NCBI GenBank assembly: GCA_025055175.1
Contig: JANWYT010000028.1
Location: 62,001 to 126,000, forward strand
Length of the DNA: 64,000 nt
Source: Anaerolineae bacterium
Lineage (GTDB): Bacteria > Chloroflexota > Anaerolineae > Aggregatilineales > Phototrophicaceae
Reading direction: 5' to 3'
Below the pieces are notes generated by a model. The model searched no databases. It saw only the letters and a list, made by a program, of their open reading frames with translations, and was not told where the DNA came from. Position numbers and translations under genes: made by a program. How positions within the stretch are numbered: position 1 is the stretch's first letter; every line of letters begins with the position of its first letter. Of the stretch, positions 53,822-62,447 are shown one piece after another.

Positions 53822-55030
53822 CTATAGCCCAGCTTCTTGGCGCAAAATCTCGGCCTTGTCGGTGCGCTCCCAGGGGAAACCATCGCGGCCAAAATGACCA
53901 TAGGCAGCGGTCTGCTGGAAGATAGGGCGACGTAGGTCGAGGTCGCGAATGATGGCTGCCGGACGCATGTCGAAGTGCCTGCGGATCAGACGCTCAATCT
54001 CTTCATCGCTGATCTTGCCTGTGCCGAAGGTCTCTACTGCTAACGAAGTAGGGTGAGCGACGCCGATAGCGTAACTCACCTGTAGCTCAAAGCGGCTAGC
54101 AATGCCAGCAGCCACGATGTTCTTAGCCACGTAGCGGGCCATGTAAGCCGCGCTGCGATCCACTTTGGTGGCGTCCTTGCCGCTGAACGCGCCACCACCG
54201 TGACGAGCCACACCACCATAGGTATCGACGATGATCTTGCGGCCAGTCAGGCCAGCGTCACCCAAAGGCCCGCCCACTACAAAACGACCCGTCGGATTGA
54301 TGAAGAAGCGCGTCCTCTCGTCGATCATCTCCGCAGGGACGATTTTGCGCACCACCTGCTCAATGATCGTATGACGAATTTCCTCCTGGCTTACCTCTGG
54401 CGCATGCTGAGTAGAGACAACAACCGTGTCGAGGCGCTTGGGCTTGCCGTAGGCATACTCTACTGTCACTTGGCTCTTAGCATCTGGACGCAGCCATTCA
54501 ATTTCGTGCGCCTTGCGCGCGCGCGCCAGCTCAGCGGTCAGACGGTGAGCCAGCGAGATGGTCAACGGCATAAGTTCTGGCGTCTCATCGCAGGCGAAGC
54601 CAATCATCATCCCCTGGTCGCCGGCGCCGATGGCGTCTAGCTCCTTGTCGGTCATCTGCGCTTCTGTGCGCACTTCCAGCGCCTGGTCGACGCCTTGCGC
54701 AATGTCTTTGGACTGCTCTTTGATCGAGACGATCACGCCGCAGGTCTCGCTGTCGAAGCCGTACTTGGCGCGGGTGTAGCCGATGCCGCGCACCGTCTCG
54801 CGGACGATGGCTTCGATGTCGACGTAGGCGCTGGTGGTGATTTCGCCGATGACGACGACGAGGCCAGTCGTGGTGGCCGTCTCGCAAGCCACACGAGCCA
54901 TCGGGTCTTGCTTGAGGATGGCGTCCAGGATGGCATCGCTGATCTGGTCGCACATCTTATCGGGGTGGCCCTCCGACACGGACTCCGAGGTGAACAGGAA
55001 GCGCGGGGAGGTCATGAAGGTGTTGGACAT
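53822..55030 (-). CDS. metK: S-adenosylmethionine synthetase
   Basis: A 402-residue MetK of normal length. It begins with [26 protein letters not shown] (ATP-binding HPDK) and has [15 protein letters not shown] and [22 protein letters not shown] (P-loop-like). It makes SAM from methionine and ATP as a tetramer. I chose ATG 55030; a frame extending to 55249 runs through the riboswitch and is an artefact. Expression is predicted to be switched off by SAM through the leader at 55145-55244. Confidence 0.97.
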   Translation of the reverse strand: MSNTFMTSPRFLFTSESVSEGHPDKMCDQISDAILDAILKQDPMARVACETATTTGLVVVIGEITTSAYVDIEAIVRETVRGIGYTRAKYGFDSETCGVIVSIKEQSKDIAQGVDQALEVRTEAQMTDKELDAIGAGDQGMMIGFACDETPELMPLTISLAHRLTAELARARKAHEIEWLRPDAKSQVTVEYAYGKPKRLDTVVVSTQHAPEVSQEEIRHTIIEQVVRKIVPAEMIDERTRFFINPTGRFVVGGPLGDAGLTGRKIIVDTYGGVARHGGGAFSGKDATKVDRSAAYMARYVAKNIVAAGIASRFELQVSYAIGVAHPTSLAVETFGTGKISDEEIERLIRRHFDMRPAAIIRDLDLRRPIFQQTAAYGHFGRDGFPWERTDKAEILRQEAGL

Positions 55031-55088
55031 GGTGATCGTGATCCTTTGGTCTTGGTAGCCGTGCCGCTTACTAGTTACTAGAATGAAG

Positions 55089-55115
55089 AACGCCCTCTGC
55101 AAGGCAGAAGGGCGT
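55089..55115 (-). terminator. Riboswitch expression-platform terminator of metK
   Basis: In the minus-strand transcript ACGCCCTTCTGC and GCAGAGGGCGT form an 11-bp stem with one bulge and a 3-base loop, trailed by the U-rich TTCTTCATTC. It lies between the aptamer and metK, 59 bases before the start codon. The intervening region could form an alternative antiterminator. Confidence 0.75.
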
Positions 55116-55144
55116 GAAGCGACACAGGTTGCGTGAAGCGTTCG

Positions 55145-55244
55145 TCTCATCTGCCAGGCTAGGCTGACGGAATTGGCACCGTTCCGAGGCTTCGGGGGTT
55201 GCCGCGAGGTCGAAGAGCCGTTCTCTCGCTCGCTCTTGATGAGA
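55145..55244 (-). ncRNA. SAM-I (S-box) riboswitch aptamer upstream of metK
   Basis: The minus strand shows the SAM-I layout. P1 is closed by TCTCATC and GATGAGA (7 of 7). After P1 comes AAGAGCGAGCGAGAGAAC, then CGCGGCAACC, the conserved GGCAACC internal loop, then GGTGCCAATTCCGTC, the conserved GGTGCCAATTCC element, then GGCAGATGAGA. A TACAAT -10 box (55258-55263) lies 14 bases upstream. SAM binding stabilises P1 and favours the downstream terminator, giving feedback on SAM synthesis. Confidence 0.95.
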
Positions 55245-55348
55245 ATCAATTAGTCGCATTGTAGCAGGGCTAAGCTCAGGAAAAAAGGGCCAGACACAGG
55301 GCGAAAGTGCCTGAGTCATCTCCTCAGTCCATCGACTCGCAGTCGCTC

Positions 55349-55377
55349 TTGCCAGCTTGAATGATACGTGGTATCAA
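55349..55377 (+). promoter_or_regulatory. znuA promoter overlapped by a dyad operator (Zur-like)
   Basis: TTGCCA (55349-55354), a 17-base spacer and TATCAA (55372-55377) form the promoter. TGATAC-GTG-GTATCA (55362-55376) is a near-perfect 15-bp dyad covering the spacer and -10 box, so a bound repressor would block transcription. Its form is like the TGATAA-type Zur boxes described in cyanobacteria; assignment to Zur rests on the gene it controls. Confidence 0.6.
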
Positions 55378-55457
55378 TTGACGGGAACGCGATGGTGCAT
55401 GTGGCACATGCTACATCGTCGTCTTCACTTCAACGGAGCTATCTGAGGAGAAGGTCT

Positions 55458-56441
55458 ATGGCTTTGCGTCGTTTGAGCCTCTGGCTCGTGATCGTTTTGT
55501 TGACGCTAGGAGTCTCCAGCACTTGGGCGCACGGCAGCAAGCTTAAAGTCGTCGCCACTTACAGCATTCTAGGCGACTTAGTGCAGAACATCGGCGGCGA
55601 CAACATCCAACTCGCTGTGCTGGTGAGCGGCGATGGCGACCCACACGTTTATGAACCCACCCCGCAAGATTTGATCGCTCTGGCCGAAGCCGACATCCTG
55701 TTTGAGAATGGCCTGGAACTTGAACCCTGGATCGACGATCTTTATCAAGCTTCTGGCTCAAAAGCGGTGCGCGTAGCTGTCAGCGAGGGCGTTGACCTGC
55801 TAGAGTTCGCTGGTCACCAGCACCACGACCACGAAGACAAGGATCATGGCCACAGCCACGAGGATCACAGTCATGGTCATGACCACGGAGACCACAATCA
55901 CGCGCACGGTGAATACGATCCGCACACTTGGCTCTCGCCGCTGAACATGATCGTCATGGCCGAGAACGTGCGCGACGCACTCGTCGCCGCTGACCGCAGT
56001 CATGCTCGTGCTTACCGCGCTGCTGCCGATGCTTACATTGCAGAGCTGCAAGCCCTGGATGCCTACATTCGTGAGCAGGTAGTCACTATCCCCGAAGAGC
56101 GACGTGTGCTGGTGACCACTCATGAAGTCTTTGGCTACTTCGCGCGCGACTATGGCTTCAAGCTGCTGGACTCGGCGCTGGGCAGCGTGACGACCGCCAG
56201 CGAAGCCTCTGCTGGACAAATTGCGCTGGTGATCGGCGAAATCCGTGAAGCTGGCGTCCCTGTCGTCTTCGTAGAGAACGTCGGCAATCCTGCTCTCATG
56301 CAGCAGATCGCCAGCGAAGCAGGCGTGGCGCTGGCTGACCCACTCTACACGCACGGCCTGGGGCCAGCAGGCTCTGGCGCAGAAACCTACCTGACGATGA
56401 TGCGCACCAACGTCGACATCATTGTGGCTGCGCTGCGCTGA
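55458..56441 (+). CDS. znuA: Zinc ABC transporter substrate-binding protein, ZnuA-like
   Basis: A 327-residue lipid- or membrane-exported binding protein of the cluster A-I metal family. The signal peptide LSLWLVIVLLTLGVSSTWAHG is cleaved near AHG. Metal-ligand His occur in GDGDPHVYEPTP, DPHTWLSPLNM and TTHEVFGYFARDYG, with the final acidic ligand in LADPLYTHG. Between residues about 118 and 155 lies a His/Asp-rich loop (repeats of HDHE, HGHSHED and HGHDHGD), the mark of zinc rather than manganese specificity. ATG 55458 has GAGGAG upstream. No znuB or znuC gene is adjacent. Confidence 0.9.
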   Translation: MALRRLSLWLVIVLLTLGVSSTWAHGSKLKVVATYSILGDLVQNIGGDNIQLAVLVSGDGDPHVYEPTPQDLIALAEADILFENGLELEPWIDDLYQASGSKAVRVAVSEGVDLLEFAGHQHHDHEDKDHGHSHEDHSHGHDHGDHNHAHGEYDPHTWLSPLNMIVMAENVRDALVAADRSHARAYRAAADAYIAELQALDAYIREQVVTIPEERRVLVTTHEVFGYFARDYGFKLLDSALGSVTTASEASAGQIALVIGEIREAGVPVVFVENVGNPALMQQIASEAGVALADPLYTHGLGPAGSGAETYLTMMRTNVDIIVAALR

Positions 56442-56530
56442 ACATCTCTTGAAGAAGAGACGAGCTGTTGGTGGCTCATCTCTCGGCGAAGTCCTGGACA
56501 ATGAGCGCCAGCTAAACCTATAGAACCTAC

Positions 56531-56559
56531 AAGGCCTCAGCCGAGTGAGCTGAGGCCTT
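56531..56559. terminator. Hairpin between znuA and tRNA-Arg
   Basis: AAGGCCTCAG and CTGAGGCCTT form a perfect 10-bp stem with a 9-base loop. It lies 4 bases beyond the 3' end of the minus-strand tRNA-Arg and about 90 bp after the znuA stop. There is no T run on either side, so it may be a processing or partial termination signal. Confidence 0.45.
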
Positions 56560-56562
56560 GAG

Positions 56563-56636
56563 CGTACCTGGAGGGATTCGAACCCCCGACCTAATGTTCC
56601 GTAGACATTCGCTCTAATCCACTGAGCTACAGGTAC
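56563..56636 (-). tRNA. trnR: tRNA-Arg (ACG)
   Basis: A 74-nt cloverleaf with acceptor GTACCTG/CAGGTAC, anticodon stem AATGT/ACATT, loop CTACGGA (anticodon ACG, expected to be edited to ICG), T arm GGTTCGAATCC and discriminator G. CCA is not encoded. Confidence 0.95.
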
Positions 56637-56836
56637 GTTTGGGATGCAGCTGATAATAGTACTGGGATAGCCTGGCGTCAAGGGAAATTTCTGTTGCCGT
56701 AGACAGGTGAATACTCGTGGCTTCTTTCGGCCCTCACTCCTCCCCTCTCTTCGTGAGATTGAGAGCGCGTGGTGTCTTTGCGTCGTCAACTCTACCTTTC
56801 CTCAGGTCGCGCGTTGTGCTAGGATTGCAAAGACAC

Positions 56837-56924
56837 GGAGAGGTGCCAGAGTGGTTGAATGGGCCTGTCTCGAAAACAGGTGTATCGGTTTCCGGTACCG
56901 TGGGTTCGAATCCCACCTTCTCCG
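56837..56924 (+). tRNA. trnS: tRNA-Ser (CGA)
   Basis: An 88-nt class II tRNA with a long variable arm. The acceptor is GGAGAGG/CTTCTCC with one G-T pair, the anticodon loop CTCGAAA (anticodon CGA), the T arm GGTTCGAATCC and the discriminator G. The partly inverted sequence AGCCCGCAACTAGCGGGCT directly after it (about 56933-56952) could act as its terminator. Confidence 0.95.
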
Positions 56925-56992
56925 CCTCTGACAGCCCGCAACTAGCGGGCTGATTGCATTCCAGCACCTATCGTTTTGAGAGGCTTGTCCCC

Positions 56993-57541
56993 ATGACTCG
57001 CACAATCGCCGTCTACGGCAGCGCCCGTCTGTTACCCGACGATCCTGTCTACCAACAGACTTACGCCGTTGGGCGAGCTTTGGCTCAGACTGGTTATGTC
57101 GTCATGACCGGCGGCTATGGCGGCGTCATGGCCGCCGCCAGTCAGGGAGCAGCAGAAGCCGGCGGCCATGTGATCGGCGTCACAGTGGGCCAGCGCCTGA
57201 CCGCCGAGAAAGAGGTCAACCCGTGGGTGAAAGAGGAAATTTACTACGACAAACTCGATGACCGCCTAGCTCATCTGGTAGAACGCGCCGACGGTTACGT
57301 GGTCATGCCCGGCGGCATCGGCACGCTACAAGAGATCACAGAAGCTTGGACAGCCTTGCGTATCCATATCGTACCGCCACGTCCCTTCGTGTTCTATGGT
57401 TATTTCTGGCGGCCTATCTTCGACCTGCTGGCTCAGTCACCCTACATCAGCCCGACCGACTCGGCCATGATCCATTTTGTCCAAGACATCGACGCTATGC
57501 TGGACTATCTGGCCCAGTGGTATGCTCAAGAGAAGGCTTGA
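56993..57541 (+). CDS. LOG-family phosphoribohydrolase (lysine decarboxylase-like fold)
   Basis: A 182-residue Rossmann-like protein. AVYGSARLLPDD, MTGGYGGVMAAASQGAAEAGG and VMPGGIGTLQEITEAW (PGG-x-GT-x-x-E) are the LOG family motifs. Characterised relatives release free cytokinin-like bases from nucleoside monophosphates; a housekeeping nucleotide-cleaning role is likely in bacteria. I chose ATG 56993, where homology begins. The DUF1684 gene starts 3 bp after its stop. Confidence 0.85.
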   Translation: MTRTIAVYGSARLLPDDPVYQQTYAVGRALAQTGYVVMTGGYGGVMAAASQGAAEAGGHVIGVTVGQRLTAEKEVNPWVKEEIYYDKLDDRLAHLVERADGYVVMPGGIGTLQEITEAWTALRIHIVPPRPFVFYGYFWRPIFDLLAQSPYISPTDSAMIHFVQDIDAMLDYLAQWYAQEKA

Positions 57542-57544
57542 ACC

Positions 57545-58078
57545 ATGCTCGATGTTCCACGCCTCATCAACCTGCGCGCTCAGAAAGATCACTTCTTCAA
57601 GACCCACCCCCAGTCCCCGCTCAGCTCCGCTCAGAAGACTCGCTTCACTCATTTGGAATACTTCCCACCTATGCCGCGTTTGGTCTATGAGGTGACGCTC
57701 ATCCCCCACGAGGAACAATCTGACGTTCCAATCCAAACCAGCACTGGTGAGACGCGCTGGTATCGGCGTTATGGCTGGTTTGCCTTCACGGTTGATGGTC
57801 ATGACGCCCGCTTGACCGTCTATCAGACGCCGCATGGCCTGTTCCTGCCCTTCGTGGACGCTCTGGCCGGCCAGGAGACTTATCCCGCAGGCCGCTACTT
57901 AGAGCCTGTCGAGCTAGACGAGACACGCTTGCTGGTCGATTTTAACGAAGCTTACAATCCCTACTGCGCCTACTCGCCTTACTATTCTTGCCCCATCACT
58001 CCTGCCGAGAATCACCTCAAGGTAGCCATCCGCGCCGGCGAAAAGCTGCCCACAGGCGATTGGTTGAGCGCAGAGTAG
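57545..58078 (+). CDS. DUF1684-family protein
   Basis: A 177-residue protein. The C-terminal half carries the DUF1684 signature: ETYPAGRYLEPVE, LVDFNEAYNPYCAYSPYYSCPITPAENHLKVAIRAGE. The Cys in NPYCAYS and the downstream SCP are conserved. No biochemical role is established for the family that I know of. It is coupled to the LOG-family gene (3-bp gap). Confidence 0.85.
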   Translation: MLDVPRLINLRAQKDHFFKTHPQSPLSSAQKTRFTHLEYFPPMPRLVYEVTLIPHEEQSDVPIQTSTGETRWYRRYGWFAFTVDGHDARLTVYQTPHGLFLPFVDALAGQETYPAGRYLEPVELDETRLLVDFNEAYNPYCAYSPYYSCPITPAENHLKVAIRAGEKLPTGDWLSAE

Positions 58079-58084
58079 CGCGCT

Positions 58085-58993
58085 TCAACAGGCAGCATAG
58101 CCGCGCGTCTCAAAAGTCAGCGGATCGACGGCAATGTCGTCAATGCGCGTCTCGTAGTGGACGTGCGGCCCGCTGCTATTCCCCGTGCTGCCGCTGAAAG
58201 CGATGACTGCTCCTACCTGAACTGGCTTGCCTGCCTGCACATTCAAAGCGCTGTTGTGAGCGTAATAGGTGATGAAGCGTCCTGCCTGGATCACCACTAG
58301 GTAGCCGTAGCCCACCTCGCTCCAACCAGCGAACACGACCATGCCGCTGTGCGTGGCCACGACCGGCGTCCCTCTCGGCACGCCCAAGTCAATGCCAGGA
58401 TGGCTGGCGTGCAAGCGCTGAGTCAGGACTCCGCTCACAGGGAAGCCGCGCGGCGCACATTCTGCCACCCGCTGTGCCGCCGCGTTGGGGATCGTAGTCG
58501 GGTAATATGAAAAGACCATTGGGGCGATGATAGCTTCGCGCTGGACGGACGCAGGCACGAGAGAAGGCGCAGCCGTGACGATGACGGGTGGAGGCAAAGC
58601 TGTCGGTGCGCTGACAGGGATGGGCATGGGCGTTGGCGTAGGGAAGGGCAGCGGCGTCAGCGTAGCCGTCGGGAAGGGCAGTTCCAGCAGGGCGTCGCCG
58701 CTGCGCGGCAGATACGCACCAATGGGCGCAATGCCTGGCACAAGTTCCAGCGCAGGCGGCCCATAGCCGCTGCTGCGTTCCAAAGCGCCGATGATACGCG
58801 GATCAAGGGCGGGATAGCGAGCGGCGGGCTGATCGGCAGGGGGAGCAGCGCGCAACACGACTAGCGTCTGTAGGGGCCGCACGCGCGGCAGATCATCAGC
58901 CTGTTCACCTGCCCAACGCGTGAGGATGTATGTACCAACGACGATCAGGGCTAGCAGCGGCACAATCGGGCCATAGCGCCGCAGGAATCGCAT
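58085..58993 (-). CDS. Membrane-anchored M23 (LytM-type) peptidase
   Basis: A 302-residue protein. One N-terminal hydrophobic anchor (VPLLALIVVGTYIL) is followed by a Pro/Thr-rich linker (about 105-145), then a full M23 domain: HPGIDLGVPRGTPVVAT, YYAHNSALNVQAGKPVQVG and GNSSGPHVHYETRI. The zinc ligands H and D of HPGID and the HVH are present. It should cut peptidoglycan cross-links outside the membrane. Unlike the hydrolase at the window start it has no SH3b or muramidase domain. It follows the glycosyltransferase by 16 bp. Confidence 0.9.
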   Translation of the reverse strand: MRFLRRYGPIVPLLALIVVGTYILTRWAGEQADDLPRVRPLQTLVVLRAAPPADQPAARYPALDPRIIGALERSSGYGPPALELVPGIAPIGAYLPRSGDALLELPFPTATLTPLPFPTPTPMPIPVSAPTALPPPVIVTAAPSLVPASVQREAIIAPMVFSYYPTTIPNAAAQRVAECAPRGFPVSGVLTQRLHASHPGIDLGVPRGTPVVATHSGMVVFAGWSEVGYGYLVVIQAGRFITYYAHNSALNVQAGKPVQVGAVIAFSGSTGNSSGPHVHYETRIDDIAVDPLTFETRGYAAC

Positions 58994-59009
58994 GGCGCCT
59001 TCTCCGCCC

Positions 59010-60128
59010 TCAGCCGCCCAGGGCCTGCCGATAGACAGCCAACGTGGCCTGGGTCATCGCTTCTAGGCTGAAGCCCGTCTCCAGGCGGTCTTCGCCGACT
59101 AGGCCCATATGTAGGCGCAGGCTGCGATCCGCCAGCAGGACGCTCAGAGCATGGGCCATGCCCTCGTGATCGCTTGGCTCAACCAGAAGACCGTTGTATT
59201 GGTCGATGACAACCTCTGGGATAGCGCCGCTGCGCGTGGCGACGATGGGCAAGCGCGCCGCCATCGCCTCTAGCAGCACCAGGCCGAAGCCCTCCCAGCG
59301 CGAAGGCATGAGGAAGACATCGAAAGCCGCCATCAGTTCGCTGGCGTTGGCGCGCCAGCCCAAGAAGTGCGCCCTCAAAGCCAAGCCCAGGCCGCGCGAT
59401 TGGCGCAGCAAGTCTTGATAGAGTTCACCGTCGCCGACGATTACTGCGTGAGCTTGAGGGAAATCGCGGGCTAGCAGGGCGAAGGCTTGCAGCCCATCGC
59501 CGAAGCCCTTCTGAGCAGTCAAGCGACCTACCATGCCCACCAGTAAGGCCTCGTCGTCTAGTTTGAGTTCTTGGCGCAGCGCGCGGCGGCGTTGGTCAAT
59601 CTGGGCCTGAGTGAGAGGTGTGTGGCGGATTCCATAGGGGATGACGTGCAGCTTGTCAGCGGGCGCGCCCTCCACTTGCACAGCGAAGCGCCGCAAATGT
59701 TGGCTGATGACGATACCACGCTTGGCGCCAGCCCACAACCAGCGGTTGAGCAAACGGAGGGCAGGTTTGTGGCGGAAGGCATCGTCGTTGTGGCGCGTGA
59801 TGACGATCGGCGTGCGGAGCGCTGCCAAGCGTCCATACAGGTCAGCGTGGATGAGGTGAGTATGGAGCAGGTCAGGCTGGATGAGGCGCAAGCGGTCACG
59901 TAGGCGGCTTGTCAACGTCAGGTCGAAGCCGCGCGCAATGCCCAAGCGCTCCATCGGAATGCCTTCGGCTTCGGCCAGACGAGCCAAGTCGTCCATTGGC
60001 TTGCCCGCTTCGATCAGCACCAGTAGACGTGCGTCCACGTCAGCACGGCGCAAGGCAGGCAAGAGCCAGAGCAGATGACGCTCAGCGCCGCCAATTTGAG
60101 TCGCTTTGATGAGGTGGACGATGCGCAT
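59010..60128 (-). CDS. Glycosyltransferase family 4 enzyme
   Basis: A 372-residue GT-B enzyme. HLIKATQIGGAERHLLWLLPALRR forms the acceptor side; VGMVGRLTAQKGFGDGLQAFALL and MPSRWEGFGLVLLEAMAARLPIVATRSGAIPEVV form the donor site (E-x7-E). The YGIRHTPL segment matches the GT4 hinge. The epimerase gene ends 3 bp before its ATG, so the two are co-expressed. It probably builds an exported polysaccharide or glycolipid. Confidence 0.92.
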   Translation of the reverse strand: MRIVHLIKATQIGGAERHLLWLLPALRRADVDARLLVLIEAGKPMDDLARLAEAEGIPMERLGIARGFDLTLTSRLRDRLRLIQPDLLHTHLIHADLYGRLAALRTPIVITRHNDDAFRHKPALRLLNRWLWAGAKRGIVISQHLRRFAVQVEGAPADKLHVIPYGIRHTPLTQAQIDQRRRALRQELKLDDEALLVGMVGRLTAQKGFGDGLQAFALLARDFPQAHAVIVGDGELYQDLLRQSRGLGLALRAHFLGWRANASELMAAFDVFLMPSRWEGFGLVLLEAMAARLPIVATRSGAIPEVVIDQYNGLLVEPSDHEGMAHALSVLLADRSLRLHMGLVGEDRLETGFSLEAMTQATLAVYRQALGG

Positions 60129-60131
60129 AGG

Positions 60132-61082
60132 TCACCTCTGTTCTCTGTACCAGGCCAGGGTACGGGCCAAGCCTTCGTCAAAAGAGACCAATGGCTCATA
60201 GCCCAGCAGACGCCCCGCCTTCTCGATGCTGGCTTGGCTGTGCAGGATATCTCCTGCGCGCGGCGGAGCAAACTGCGGATAGATATTCGTCCCCAACAGG
60301 GCATTAAGCTTGTCCACCAGGTTCAGCAGGTTGATCCGCCCACCGGTGGCTAAGTTCACCACCTGCCCGCTAGCCTGAGGCGCGTCGGCCGCCAAGAGGT
60401 TGCCATGCACCACGTTGTCGATGTAGGTGAAGTCGCGCGATTGCTGACCGTCGCCATAGATGACAGGTGCTTCGCCGCGCAGCATAGCCTGAATGAACTT
60501 GGGGATGACCGCCGCGTACAGCGATGTTGGGTCTTGGCGCGGGCCGAAGACGTTGAAGTAGCGCAGGCAGACCGTCTCTAGGCCAAAGCTGGCCGTGAAA
60601 GCTTGAGCGTAGTATTCACCTACCAGCTTAGCCACGCCGTACGGAGAGATGGGCGCGGGCTTCATGTCTTCGTGCTTGGGATGGTCGGGTTCTTGCTCGC
60701 CATAAGCCGACGACGAAGCGGCGTAGACGACGCGGCGCACCCCGACGCGACGGGCTACATCCAACACCGTCAGCGTCGCCGTCGCGCCGTGTAGGTGCGT
60801 CTCCAGCGGGTCGTTCAGGCTGCGCGGCACGGAAGGCAGAGCGGCCTGGTGAAAGACGACTTCAGCGCCGCACAAGATAGGCTTCATCGCCTCTGCATCA
60901 GCTGCGCTCACTTCATGAATGCTCAGGTCGCCTCCCAAAGCTTGCAGCGCCTTCAGGTTGGCGCGCTTGCCACTGACGAGATTATCGACTACGCGCACGG
61001 TGTAGCCCTCGCGCAGCAAGCGCTCAGCCAGGTGACTGCCGATGAACCCTGCCCCGCCTGTGACAACGTAAGTCGTCTTCAT
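60132..61082 (-). CDS. NAD-dependent nucleotide-sugar epimerase (UDP-glucose 4-epimerase-like)
   Basis: A 316-residue extended SDR protein. The NAD motif VTGGAGFIGSHLAERL is at the start, and catalytic Y-x3-K is in SPYGVAKLVGEYY with the serine in YAASSSAYGE. YFNVFGPRQDP and the VRVVDNLVSGKR strand fit the galE-like subgroup. It interconverts hexose-nucleotide epimers; exact substrate undetermined. It is the first gene of the operon that continues with a GT4 enzyme and the M23 peptidase. Confidence 0.9.
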   Translation of the reverse strand: MKTTYVVTGGAGFIGSHLAERLLREGYTVRVVDNLVSGKRANLKALQALGGDLSIHEVSAADAEAMKPILCGAEVVFHQAALPSVPRSLNDPLETHLHGATATLTVLDVARRVGVRRVVYAASSSAYGEQEPDHPKHEDMKPAPISPYGVAKLVGEYYAQAFTASFGLETVCLRYFNVFGPRQDPTSLYAAVIPKFIQAMLRGEAPVIYGDGQQSRDFTYIDNVVHGNLLAADAPQASGQVVNLATGGRINLLNLVDKLNALLGTNIYPQFAPPRAGDILHSQASIEKAGRLLGYEPLVSFDEGLARTLAWYREQR

Positions 61083-61170
61083 GGAATTCCTAGCTGGCTG
61101 TGAAGCATTTATGACGAGCCTCTAGTGTAGTGCAAAGAGGCCCACGAGCGTAGGGCGACGACACATAGGC

Positions 61171-62376
61171 TCAGCTCCCTGGCTGACCAATAGGCGCGAA
61201 GGCTGGTGTGGGTGCGTTCGGATCGCGAGTAGGCGGGGGCAGCGCGTTCGGATCAAGCGTAGGGGCAGTCGGGGTACTGCTCAGGCCGTTACAAACCAAC
61301 GAAGCCTGATTGCGCTTAGCCTGGACGCTGTCATCCCGGCGCATGCGCAACGCTTGATCGTACTGGGTGACGGCACTGCATGGGTCGCCCAGGCTCAGCA
61401 AGTCGCCGTAGCCAACGTAGCTCTCGAAGAGTTGAGTCATGACGGCGCCGCCCATATAGTTCGGCAGGTTCTGCTCATAGACGATACGGCTGAGCAATTG
61501 TATAGCCAGGCGGTCATTGGTCTTGCGGTAGGACTGAGCTTCCAAGTATAAGCTGGCGATGAAGCGCTCGTAGTTCAAGTCTCCCACGCTGCCGTACTCT
61601 TCTGCGCGGTTGGTGAGCAGGATGGCTTCTGCCAAGTTTTGGCCGCTGCGGTACAAGCGGCGCGCTTCGCTGGTGAGGGCCTGCGCCATGAGCAGGTCGA
61701 CGCTGGCCTTCTGGTAGTTGGGGTCGATAGCGTTGATGGCAGACAGGGTATCGATGGCGTCGCGAAGCTGGCCATTGGCGATCTGAGCCTGCGCCTCTTG
61801 CAGCAACGCGTCCAAGTTGAAGCCGCTGGTAGAAGTCGGCGTGAGGGTGGGACTGGGCAGCTCAGTCGGCGCATTGGGCAAAACAAGGGTGGGGCTGGGC
61901 TGCTCAAGCGACGTGGGGCTGGGTGTGAAGGTGGCCGTCGCTAGGTTTTGTAGGTGGAGCGCTGTCGCCGTCGGCGCAAAAAGCGCCACGCAAGGGACGC
62001 CAGGCGTGGCTTGAGCCAGGTCGTTCAAGCGCAGCGCTGCCAGACCCAGGCTGCCGCTGGCTAGATCGCCGGGGATACGCTCGCACTGAGCGCTGATGTC
62101 GCCGCTGCGAGTGGCAGTGGCATTGGCCTGGCCCACGCGCAGGCCATCCGTCCAACCAGCGAAGCCAGCCACCCCTACAATGCCGAAGGCCAACGCTGTG
62201 CAGAAGACCAACACCAGCCCCCAGACTAAACATCCAGGGCCGCCAGCTTCTTCTCCGTCAAAGTGGTACGAGGCAGGAGTGTGAGGCGCACCGCTGTAGC
62301 GCGGGTCTGCAGGTTGCCCAGCAGACATCCAGTTAGCGGGTCGGCGCGGTTGAGTATCGTCGCTGTGCAAGGTCAT
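61171..62376 (-). CDS. Membrane-anchored protein with Pro/Thr-rich linker and helical repeats
   Basis: A 401-residue protein of no family I recognise. A polar N-terminal region of about 50 residues is followed by one membrane helix (LVWGLVLVFCTALAFGIVGVAGFAGW), a Pro/Thr/Ser-rich linker (about 135-185, PSPT repeats), then TPR-like helices (ALLQEAQAQIANGQLRDAIDTLSAINAIDP) and a second Pro/Thr-rich tail. The helical part is likely outside the cell. AAGGAAG precedes ATG 62376. A scaffold role is plausible but not shown. Confidence 0.6.
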   Translation of the reverse strand: MTLHSDDTQPRRPANWMSAGQPADPRYSGAPHTPASYHFDGEEAGGPGCLVWGLVLVFCTALAFGIVGVAGFAGWTDGLRVGQANATATRSGDISAQCERIPGDLASGSLGLAALRLNDLAQATPGVPCVALFAPTATALHLQNLATATFTPSPTSLEQPSPTLVLPNAPTELPSPTLTPTSTSGFNLDALLQEAQAQIANGQLRDAIDTLSAINAIDPNYQKASVDLLMAQALTSEARRLYRSGQNLAEAILLTNRAEEYGSVGDLNYERFIASLYLEAQSYRKTNDRLAIQLLSRIVYEQNLPNYMGGAVMTQLFESYVGYGDLLSLGDPCSAVTQYDQALRMRRDDSVQAKRNQASLVCNGLSSTPTAPTLDPNALPPPTRDPNAPTPAFAPIGQPGS

Positions 62377-62447
62377 GGGGCTTCCTTGTGTCGAAAACGC
62401 AGGCCATTATAGGCTCAGGAAGCCCCTCTGAGAAGCGTTGAAGGCGG

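Noticed and set aside
55031..55249. N-terminal extension of metK
   Set aside because: The extension translates the SAM-I aptamer and its terminator; homology to MetK begins at ATG 55030.
56707..56967. Short frames over the tRNA-Ser region
   Set aside because: They simply read through the tRNA-Ser gene; the cloverleaf explains the sequence.
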